Part shown: in pieces, positions 10,704 through 20,161 of the stretch
Position numbering within the stretch: the stretch's first letter is position 1
Layout: every line of letters begins with the position of its first letter
Assembly (NCBI GenBank): GCA_018350325.1
Contig: JAEVLN010000017.1
Span: 744,001-808,000, forward strand
Reading direction: 5' to 3'
DNA length: 64,000 bases
Source: Globodera rostochiensis
Taxonomy: Eukaryota > Nematoda > Chromadorea > Rhabditida > Heteroderidae
The notes under the pieces: model-generated
Database searches by the model: none
What the model saw: the letters and a program-made list of their open reading frames with translations, nothing else
What the model was told of the DNA's origin: nothing
Translations under genes and position numbers: made by a program

Positions 10704-13505
10704 CTAGAAGAGATAGGCCGTGTCGTAATAGCCGAATCCGGCACTGATGCCACCCTCGTTGAGATGTGCCAATTTGCTGCGGAAGTGATAGCCTTGCTGG
10801 ACGTTGTGTTGCACGGACCCGTCCACCATGTTGCCCAACAGAAAGCCGTACACGCCCAACTCGGGCACCACACTGGACTCTTTGGGTTCTTTGAGCGGCC
10901 GTAACAAGTAATTCTGAATTCATAATTAAATATTATTTTTAAAATTTTGTAAAAAGAATGCAACGTCTCTTTTTTGCTTCAGGGCGAGAGAAGGAGGGGC
11001 GACGGCGAATTCTGAGGAAATTTTGCAAAATACCTGAACAGCCATCGGACGCAATTTTTGCATTAAAATGTGCGCTGCTCGTTCTTCGGGCGTGAACTTT
11101 TGAAAAGCCTCCGGAATTTGCTCGTCGAAATAATTGTTTCCACCGCATTCCCGGTTCGGCTTGAGTACGTAATTGGACGGATTTTCCATAGCGTCCTTTA
11201 AAATAAACAAATTTAAATTTGCCCAAAACTCAAAACCCATTAAAGTAATTTGTCACCCCAAAATTAAAAGCAATTTTGCTTCTGTAATAAAATAAAGAGA
11301 TTTTTTCCGACATAAAATGATCCTTAATTTGCACCTTTATCAATTCTTGAGTTTGTTGGTCATCATTTTCTAAGCCCCACAATCCGGCAAAAGTTGATCG
11401 AATGTTTTCAATCGTTTCGGCATCTTCTGGCCTCGGGAAGAATCGCTTCAGATTTTCGGGTTTGGTGAGCAGCTGCACATTAAATAATATTATTTCTGAA
11501 TGTTTTCTTTCTGATTTACCTGTTGGATTTTCTTCGTGCAGCTAATTCCAATTGCCAACGATGGCGCCTTCTGCAAATGTTGCGTTTTTTTACATTAATT
11601 AAACTTTTAATTTTTATAAAATGTTTTACGATTGCTGTTGAACGTTCGATCATTTTGCGAGCCTCCATTTGCATGTCGTAGTTTGAACTCGGTCGATAGC
11701 CGAGTGGGGACATATTCGAATAAACCACGGCCACCCGTCGCCCATCGGAATTCCGACGAAGCGAAAAATCTTCGGGGTCCAAGTGCAAGCTTAAGTGTTG
11801 TTTTATAATTTGAAAATGATTTTCAAATCCTAAATTCTCATTTTTAGTGTTTAAAACGAATTAAAGAGTAAATCAAATCATTCACATTTTGGCAGTCCCA
11901 AACAATGACACAAAAATGACTTCGATTTTTCCGTTTGAAACTCGCTCCAATTCGCTGGCAATGTGCCTTTGTTCGAAAACGTAAGATATTTTTGGTGGTG
12001 TCAAAAACATTAACAAAGCATTTGAGTCGCCGAATTGTTTCCTGAATTTGAATATTAAATTTGTTTTGTTTATTTTAATTCATTTATTTTCCAATACCAC
12101 GCCATGTGCAAGGCTTCGACTAAAGCGAAGTCGGGCTGATTGACGGGCGATGCCGAAATGTCCATGCCGACTTTTCTCAGCATTTGTCGGTGGAGCTCGC
12201 TGTTTCGGCGTTTCATACCCAAACCGGAAATGGCCCCTCCGTTAACTTCGACCTGAAAAGATTTTCGGTTTAAAACTGATGTGATCTAACGAATGCCATC
12301 ATTTTGACTATAATCAAGAATACCGATCTAACAAATGCCATCATTTTGACTATAATCAAGAATACCGATCTAACAAATGCCATCATTTTGACTATAATCA
12401 AGAATACCGATCTAACAAATGCCATAATTTTGACTATAATCAAGAATACCGATCTAACAAATGCCATAATTTTGACTATAATCAAGAATAGGTACCTGTT
12501 TGATTTCATATTGTTCTTCTCCAGCCTTTGGGTCCTCAACCACATTCAACATGTAATCCTGCAATTCAATTCAATTCAATTAATTAATTTAATTTAATTC
12601 AATTCAATTCAATTCAATTCAATTCAATTCACTTAATTAATTTAATTTAATTTAATTTAATTCAATTCAATTCAATTAATTCAATTTACTTTCTTTTTGG
12701 GAATAACGGCTTTTTAGCTCCAAAAACCAACCGCTCGTTGAATTAGCAGCGTAAAGGGCTGTCGAATGCCTTCCTCCCGCACTTCCTGTACAATTTGCCA
12801 GAGTTTTGCGATGTGTGCGTCCCCTGGGATCAGATCTTTGAATGCTTCCACCATAAATTCGTTGTCGGACGCCACACGAAAATAGAGCAAATTCATATCC
12901 TAAAAATATTAAAAAAAATTGTTTTTTTTTGTTATTACTTTTATTTGCAATAATTAATTTCACCTTTTGGACGGCAAGCGCCTTTTCAAATGCTTTTCTG
13001 GGAAACGGCGAAGGAAACAGCGAAATCGGTGCGAATTCGGCAATGCTTAAATGTTTTGCATTAATACAAAAGTTGAAATTCTTTTATTTTATTTTGTTTT
13101 AATTCAATTACAATTCACAAACCAACGAAGCTTGTTTTTTATAAATAAACTTTAATATTTTTAATCGCTTTTTTCAATAATTTCCCATACTCTTCTTGTT
13201 CGCTCAGCATCACCAATCCGTTGTTGTGCGCCCATTCGATTGCGTAAAGCGCCAATTCGTGCAAATGCTTTTCGTCCTTTACCACGTCCGAAGCATAATT
13301 TTGTATATTTTTAATTTCATCTGAATGATCGGATAATTATAAAGATTAATTTTAATTTTATCAAATTTATTTGAATAATTAAAAAACCTTTTTTTGTGGA
13401 ATTTTCCCCCTCATCGCTGTTGTGCTGAGAAGGATTTTTTGTGGAACATGTGAAGAAAGACGCCGAGAAGGTAAAAAGGACGACGAAAATTGTCAAGTTG
13501 CTCAT
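10704..13505 (-). CDS. Secreted glutathione-synthetase-like protein (left copy)
   Basis: This copy mirrors the gene at 14,407-17,235 and should encode the same 530-residue protein in 12 exons. All reading frames I compared between the two copies are identical. An N-terminal signal peptide (MSNLTIFVVLFTFSASFF) precedes a eukaryotic glutathione synthetase fold. Housekeeping glutathione synthetases are cytosolic, so the signal peptide points to the secreted GS-like group described in cyst nematodes. Its intron 5 holds five copies of a 42-bp repeat, against six in the right copy. Residue-level comments are under the right copy. Three-prime to the stop the arms differ by at least one base (10,690 region), so the copies are not perfectly identical outside coding sequence. 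Confidence 0.88.
12283..12492. repeat. 42-bp minisatellite in GSS-like intron 5, five copies
   Basis: The unit is a 42-bp tandem repeat containing GATCTAACAAATGCCAT and TTTGACTATAATCAAG, with five copies. The mirrored intron has six. An (AATTC)n-type simple repeat lies next to it at about 12,560-12,690. Confidence 0.9.
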
Positions 13506-13878
13506 CTTTTGAAGCGATTGTTTGATTTTTTTCAATCAAAAAATTTAAAGGAAAAAAAATATTATATTTATTTGTAGAGCCCGGATTTATATTGACTAAA
13601 AAACCCCAAAAAGTACCAAAATATTGATTAAAAAATGTGCGAAAACTGACAAAATCCAACTAATTTATGCGTAAAACCCTTCAAAATTCGTCAATCTTTA
13701 TCAATTTTCCTCTTACAAATAGTAAACGTATTATTTTTTTCTATTTTAAAAAAATATCCAATAAAAAAATCTTAGGGAAAATTTCGATCTTTGGGGGGGG
13801 GGGGGGTTTTTGGTCAAAGAAAAAGTGATTTTTTAGCTTTTTGAGGGCTCTATTTATATGCTTTTTATTGCTTAGTAA

Positions 13879-14018
13879 AAACAATTTAAATATCGATAAA
13901 AGTTCACTCTTAAAAGTGATGACAGGAACAGGAAATAATTACACGAAATGATGAGACAAATAGAAAATGCATTTCTTGTGGCCGGAAGCCTTTATTTATT
14001 TATTTATCGTTATTTAAA
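13879..14018. other. Spacer between the palindrome arms
   Basis: About 140 bp that do not pair between the arms. On either side the arms begin with the same GTTTTTACTAAGCAATAAAA in opposite orientations. The spacer itself contains weakly mirrored AT-rich sequence (ATTTAAATATCGATAAA against TTTATCGTTATTTAAAT), which may be the decayed tip of a once longer palindrome. Confidence 0.75.
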
Positions 14019-14406
14019 TGTTTTTACTAAGCAATAAAAAGCATATAAATAGAGCCCTCAAAAAGCTAAAAAATCACTTTTTCTTTGACCAAAAATCCCC
14101 CCCCCCCCAAAGATCGAAATTTTCCCTAAGATTTTTTTATTGGATATTTTTTATAAAAATTTTCAAAACAGTAAAAAATAATTCGTTTACTATTTGTAAG
14201 AGGAAAATTAATAAAAATTGACGAATTTTGAAGATTTTTGCGCATAAATTGGCTGGATTTTGACAGTTTTCGCACATTTTTTAATCAATATTTTGGTACT
14301 TTTTGGGGTTTTTTAGTCAATATAAATCCGGGCTCTACAAATAAATATAATATTTTTTTTCCTTTAAATTTTTTGATTGAAAAAAATCAAACAATCGCTT
14401 CAAAAG

Positions 14407-17235
14407 ATGAGCAACTTGACAATTTTCGTCGTCCTTTTTACCTTCTCGGCGTCTTTCTTCACATGTTCCACAAAAAATCCTTCTCAGCACAACAGCGATG
14501 AGGGGGAAAATTCCACAAAAAAAGGTTTTTTAATTATTCAAATAAATTTGATAAAATTAAAATTAATCTTTATAATTATCCGATCATTCAGATGAAATTA
14601 AAAATATACAAAATTATGCTTCGGACGTGGTAAAGGACGAAAAGCATTTGCACGAATTGGCGCTTTACGCAATCGAATGGGCGCACAACAACGGATTGGT
14701 GATGCTGAGCGAACAAGAAGAGTATGGGAAATTATTGAAAAAAGCGATTAAAAATATTAAAGTTTATTTATAAAAAACAAGCTTCGTTGGTTTGTGAATT
14801 GTAATTGAATTAAAACAAAATAAAATAAAAGAATTTCAACTTTTGTATTAATGCAAAACATTTAAGCATTGCCGAATTCGCACCGATTTCGCTGTTTCCT
14901 TCGCCGTTTCCCAGAAAAGCATTTGAAAAGGCGCTTGCCGTCCAAAAGGTGAAATTAATTATTGCAAATAAAAGTAATAACAAAAAAAAACAATTTTTTT
15001 TAATATTTTTAGGATATGAATTTGCTCTATTTTCGTGTGGCGTCCGACAACGAATTTATGGTGGAAGCATTCAAAGATCTGATCCCAGGGGACGCACACA
15101 TCGCAAAACTCTGGCAAATTGTACAGGAAGTGCGGGAGGAAGGCATTCGACAGCCCTTTACGCTGCTAATTCAACGAGCGGTTGGTTTTTGGAGCTAAAA
15201 AGCCGTTATTCCCAAAAAGAAAGTAAATTGAATTAATTGAATTGAATTGAATTAAATTAAATTAAATTAATTAAGTGAATTGAATTGAATTGAATTGAAT
15301 TAAATTAAATTAATTAATTGAATTGAATTGAATTGCAGGATTACATGTTGAATGTGGTTGAGGACCCAAAGGCTGGAGAAGAACAATATGAAATCAAACA
15401 GGTACCTATTCTTGATTATAGTCAAAATTATGGCATTTGTTAGATCGGTATTCTTGATTATAGTCAAAATTATGGCATTTGTTAGATCGGTATTCTTGAT
15501 TATAGTCAAAATGATGGCATTTGTTAGATCGGTATTCTTGATTATAGTCAAAATGATGGCATTTGTTAGATCGGTATTCTTGATTATAGTCAAAATGATG
15601 GCATTTGTTAGATCGGTATTCTTGATTATAGTCAAAATGATGGCATTCGTTAGATCACATCAGTTTTAAACCGAAAATCTTTTCAGGTCGAAGTTAACGG
15701 AGGGGCCATTTCCGGTTTGGGTATGAAACGCCGAAACAGCGAGCTCCACCGACAAATGCTGAGAAAAGTCGGCATGGACATTTCGGCATCGCCCGTCAAT
15801 CAGCCCGACTTCGCTTTAGTCGAAGCCTTGCACATGGCGTGGTATTGGAAAATAAATGAATTAAAATAAACAAAACAAATTTAATATTCAAATTCAGGAA
15901 ACAATTCGGCGACTCAAATGCTTTGTTAATGTTTTTGACACCACCAAAAATATCTTACGTTTTCGAACAAAGGCACATTGCCAGCGAATTGGAGCGAGTT
16001 TCAAACGGAAAAATCGAAGTCATTTTTGTGTCATTGTTTGGGACTGCCAAAATGTGAATGATTTGATTTACTCTTTAATTCGTTTTAAACACTAAAAATG
16101 AGAATTTAGGATTTGAAAATCATTTTCAAATTATAAAACAACACTTAAGCTTGCACTTGGACCCCGAAGATTTTTCGCTTCGTCGGAATTCCGATGGGCG
16201 ACGGGTGGCCGTGGTTTATTCGAATATGTCCCCACTCGGCTATCGACCGAGTTCAAACTACGACATGCAAATGGAGGCTCGCAAAATGATCGAACGTTCA
16301 ACAGCAATCGTAAAACATTTTATAAAAATTAAAAGTTTAATTAATGTAAAAAAACGCAACATTTGCAGAAGGCGCCATCGTTGGCAATTGGAATTAGCTG
16401 CACGAAGAAAATCCAACAGGTAAATCAGAAAGAAAACATTCAGAAATAATATTATTTAATGTGCAGCTGCTCACCAAACCCGAAAATCTGAAGCGATTCT
16501 TCCCGAGGCCAGAAGATGCCGAAACGATTGAAAACATTCGATCAACTTTTGCCGGATTGTGGGGCTTAGAAAATGATGACCAACAAACTCAAGAATTGAT
16601 AAAGGTGCAAATTAAGGATCATTTTATGTCGGAAAAAATCTCTTTATTTTATTACAGAAGCAAAATTGCTTTTAATTTTGGGGTGACAAATTACTTTAAT
16701 GGGTTTTGAGTTTTGGGCAAATTTAAATTTGTTTATTTTAAAGGACGCTATGGAAAATCCGTCCAATTACGTACTCAAGCCGAACCGGGAATGCGGTGGA
16801 AACAATTATTTCGACGAGCAAATTCCGGAGGCTTTTCAAAAGTTCACGCCCGAAGAACGAGCAGCGCACATTTTAATGCAAAAATTGCGTCCGATGGCTG
16901 TTCAGGTATTTTGCAAAATTTCCTCAGAATTCGCCGTCGCCCCTCCTTCTCTCGCCCTGAAGCAAAAAAGAGACGTTGCATTCTTTTTACAAAATTTTAA
17001 AAATAATATTTAATTATGAATTCAGAATTACTTGTTACGGCCGCTCAAAGAACCCAAAGAGTCCAGTGTGGTGCCCGAGTTGGGCGTGTACGGCTTTCTG
17101 TTGGGCAACATGGTGGACGGGTCCGTGCAACACAACGTCCAGCAAGGCTATCACTTCCGCAGCAAATTGGCACATCTCAACGAGGGTGGCATCAGTGCCG
17201 GATTCGGCTATTACGACACGGCCTATCTCTTCTAG
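14407..17235 (+). CDS. Secreted glutathione-synthetase-like protein (right copy)
   Basis: Twelve exons join in phase: 14407-14524, 14592-14721, 14867-14948, 15013-15180, 15339-15401, 15687-15841, 15898-16053, 16150-16309, 16369-16419, 16467-16604, 16744-16905 and 17026-17235 (1,593 nt, 530 residues). Residues 1-20 form a signal peptide. The rest aligns end to end with eukaryotic glutathione synthetase, which adds glycine to gamma-glutamylcysteine using ATP. Conserved features include IQRADYM, TKKIQQ, VLKPNR, the ELG motif, FRSK and the alanine-rich loop GGISAGFG. Differences from the human enzyme by my alignment: the glycine triad of the lid reads ECGG (Cys424 in place of Gly), the VVYFR substrate motif reads VVYSN, and the first serine of ISAS is replaced. 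ATP binding may persist with altered substrate choice. The signal peptide and these changes fit the secreted GS-like effector group of cyst nematodes rather than the housekeeping enzyme. Confidence 0.9.
15408..15657. repeat. 42-bp minisatellite in GSS-like intron 5, six copies
   Basis: Six tandem copies of the same 42-bp unit as at 12,283-12,492, in inverted orientation. Variants at one position (AATTATGG against AATGATGG) are ordered: two copies of one type, then four of the other. An (AATTG)n-type simple repeat precedes exon 5 at about 15,225-15,335. Confidence 0.9.
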
Positions 17236-17740
17236 ACACCTTTCGCCATATTTTTTAGGGAAAATAACCATTTTTTGAATCCGTTATGTTTTCTTTACCG
17301 CTTCTTCAATGTGATATTATATATATATAAGTAATAAAGTTGCATTTTGACAATTTAAACTTAAAAAGTATTTCTCAGTTAGGTGAAACGCCAAAATTGC
17401 TTTTTAGAAATTTTACAAATATTTATTCCATTTCCGGTTTAATGTGCACTGACTAGTGGAAGTATTTATTCTGACATTCATCGGGGAAGCATTGGTTCAA
17501 ATCCAAACATTTAACAAAAGCATTTCATTTGACCGACCCAATTCACAAAAATCCCATTTTGCCACCATTTGCACACGACAAAATAATTTCCATTTCCCGT
17601 TTATTATTTTTGTGCGTCATTTATACCATTTTTATGCTTTTCATTTATTTGGCCGCCTCCTTCATTTATTTTTTAATAGCAATTAGTGATAAATGCTAAT
17701 TTCTTTTGCTTTTATCCATTTGATTGGTTAGCCGAATAAA

Positions 17741-18073
17741 ATGACGTGGTTAAAGTCGAATATTGTCGGAAAAACGATTTTAAATCCTAACATTTTCTGT
17801 TGCCAAGTAGAGAACCTATTTTTGATTCATTTTTCTACTTACAAATTAGCTACATTTTCAGAGTTCTTTATAAAATTGCCTTTTTATAAATTGGTTGAAT
17901 ATTAATTTTTTCAGAATGTGCCTCTTGTCATTAAAACATCGGAGACCCACGAGTTTATTGGCCAATTCGAGGATTGTGTTAAATATTGTCAGGCGAAAGG
18001 CATCGGAAAGTCGGCGGAGGAATGCCGCGGCAAATGCCATCCGGTCGGCGGCAAAACTGTCGTCACTAAATAG
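17741..18073 (+). CDS. Small twin-CX3C peptide (right copy)
   Basis: Two exons, 17741-17806 and 17915-18073, join in phase 0 to give 74 residues ending KTVVTK. The cysteine layout is C-VKY-C, 11 residues, C-RGK-C, identical to the left copy. Its 5' flank is the 5.6-kb deletion junction (about 17,731), only about 10 bp before the ATG. The native promoter was therefore replaced by sequence that starts the MLT-10-like gene on the left arm. Whether it is still expressed is open. Confidence 0.5.
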
Positions 18074-18291
18074 TCCAACAGGGCTAATATTTAATAATTG
18101 CTGTCATGGATTTACATTTTCGCATTACATAATCACATTGTCGTCGTTTGTCCAAATTCTAAAAAAAATTGGAAAAAGTAATTATTTTTTGTGCTTTTTT
18201 AGTCTTGGAAATGTTCTAAAAAATCAAAAATTTGTGATAAATTTCTATCAAAAATAAAAATAATTATTTATTAGAGTATAATTCTTTTCTC

Positions 18292-19530
18292 ATGAATTCT
18301 TCCACAATTTGCACTGTTTCAAGTTCTTGCATTGACATTGCGCAATTTCTGAAGCAGCCTTTGTACCAAATAACCTCATGGGTTCAGCTTGCGATTGTTT
18401 TGGTCATTTTGGTTTCAATTTTTACATTGATTCGCCGTTGGTTAGTCCACAAAATAACCATTCACGGCAACCTAATGGTAAAATTCATTTATTTTACTAT
18501 TTTTAATTAATTATTTTACATAATTAGATACTCGTTTTCAACCTTGTCTTCTTATACTGCTTAAATGCCGTCTTTTGTGGAGCATCGATCATTCGTTATA
18601 AGGTCTTTTTCTGTTTTGTCTATATAAACAAATAAAATTAATTGTTTTTAAATAAATTATTCAGATTCTTTTTTATTTTTATTCGTCAAATTGTGACCTT
18701 CGGACCCCGGCATGGCTGGCGTTTGTTTTGACGGCCCCTCCCTACTTGTATTTGGCCGCAAATCCCGGCATTCACTTCTTCATTATGGCAGAAAGGTGCC
18801 GCGCAACACTTTTCGCGCGACATTATGAAAATGAGGGCTTCCGTTTTGGATGGATTTGTTCCGCAATTTCGGTATAAATAATAAAAAAATTGGACTTTAA
18901 AATTTAATTTGAAGTTGTTTTTTTCAGTGGGTTTTTGCCTTTTCTTTCATTTTGTACATTATTTTGACGGATTTATCGGCCGACGGATTCTCACAACCGT
19001 TGGGCGTTGTGTCGTTGACCTCCCGAAACAATGCGCAGGGCATTATTTATTTGCATTATGCCCTTTTGCTGCTTCTAATTGTCACATCAATCGGCGATTT
19101 TTGGATCAAAATAATGAACCAAAAGCAGCTAAACCGGTATTTAAGTAATTTAATTTAATTTAATTAATACATTATTTATTTCCCATACCTTACAAATTTT
19201 ATAAAATATTTTCACAGATCAGCAAAATACGGAAACTATTCGGTGAGCAAAAAGGCCTGGCCATTCGCTTTTATCGTTTGCAAATGTCAAAAGGAAATTA
19301 TGTGGCAATTTATAATTCAGCGATTACCGTACGAAAAAAACAATGAAAAATATTTTAATAAAATTAATTTTCATCATTTTCAGCTTTTGTTGTTACATTC
19401 GGCAGTCACATTGGTCATCTACAACAAATATTTTAAATTTGCATCGCCAAAACGAAAAATTATACGGGTGAAACCGTTAAAAGAACTTACAGAAGACTAC
19501 TTTAAACAATTGCAAAATCAGTGGAAATGA
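18292..19530 (+). pseudogene. Broken copy of the Sra/Srab-like chemoreceptor
   Basis: Exons 1-4 (18292-18477, 18528-18602, 18665-18871 and 18928-19136) match the intact left copy with few changes, for example an Asp for a Gly near the end of exon 4. Exon 5 then reads SVSKK and skips 91 bp found on the left (between the AGCAAAAA and GGCCTGGCC sequences near 19,250). This removes about 30 residues, including most of one membrane segment, and shifts the frame. Reading on unspliced returns to the frame of the last exon (LLLHSAVTL ... QLQNQWK), so an altered C-terminus is conceivable if the last intron is retained. The simplest reading is a pseudogene. Confidence 0.75.
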
Positions 19531-19618
19531 ATCATTTTTAAAGGCAACAAATTAAATTGCATAAATAACTTTTGCTGAATAAGGTCACAGCAGGACTCCC
19601 AACGGCGACCTGACAAAA

Positions 19619-20161
19619 TCACCGGCTAATAAATTTTTGTTGAGTTTTAAAAAATTCCTTAAAAAATGCAATAAAACGAACCTAAACATCGATTTTTCAA
19701 AATTTTCAAAAAAATGCAACCCTTAAAATGGATTTTTTTTTTCGAGACTAAAAATTCTGTCAGCCAAAAAATGGAATTTTTTAAAATTCTCCATATTTTA
19801 AACATTTTTTGTGAATTGCTTTCGTTTGAAATTGTTATCACAAAAATGAATTTCGATTAATAAATATCCCGAAAAATTTTTTTGTTTGACCAGTTTACAC
19901 CCCTAAATCTGGCACTTTTTAGTGACTATTTTGACCTTTTTAAGGGATTATTTAATTGACTATTTTAAAGTTTTTAGTGACTAAAAGTCCTAGCCCAAGC
20001 CATATCCGAAGCGGGCCACTATCGCTGGTCATTCCCACTTATTTATTCCTCAAAGTTGACCAAGAGCCACCGTTTCTTATAACATTTTTAGCATCTAAAA
20101 ATCAACCGCTTATTAAATATTTATTTGTTTTTTGTTGAGAGACTTTTTTTAATTTTATTTT
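19619..20161. other. Intergenic, no gene seen
   Basis: AT-rich DNA between the outer end of the right arm and the 3' end of the glycosyltransferase gene. No exon with coherent splice signals was found. Confidence 0.5.

Larger units (their letters stand above)
1198..13878. repeat. Left arm of a giant inverted duplication
   Basis: This interval, read on the minus strand, matches 14,019-19,618 read on the plus strand, in the same order: glutathione-synthetase-like gene, CX3C-peptide gene, chemoreceptor gene. The left arm contains two blocks that the right arm lacks: about 2,640-4,108 (repeat-rich) and about 4,645-10,215 (MLT-10-like gene and a second CX3C ORF). Homology fades around 1,198 on the outside. 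At the centre a non-homologous spacer of about 140 bp separates the arms. Confidence 0.92.
14019..19618. repeat. Right arm of the giant inverted duplication
   Basis: It pairs with 1,198-13,878. Relative to the left arm it lacks a 5.6-kb block (junction near 17,731), a 1.5-kb block (junction near 18,255) and 91 bp inside the chemoreceptor gene. It has one extra 42-bp repeat copy. Near the centre (14,120-14,260) the arms carry several substitutions and indels, while the glutathione-synthetase-like exons are unchanged. Confidence 0.92.

Noticed and set aside
12560..12690. AATTC-type repeat as a regulatory array
   Set aside because: It is a simple-sequence repeat next to an exon, present in both arms with similar length. 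Nothing supports a regulatory role.
1198..19618. Palindrome as a pure assembly artefact
   Set aside because: The arms differ by two large indels, a 91-bp deletion, a repeat-copy difference and scattered substitutions, and a unique spacer joins them. A haplotype misjoin is still possible but a simple mirrored contig is not.
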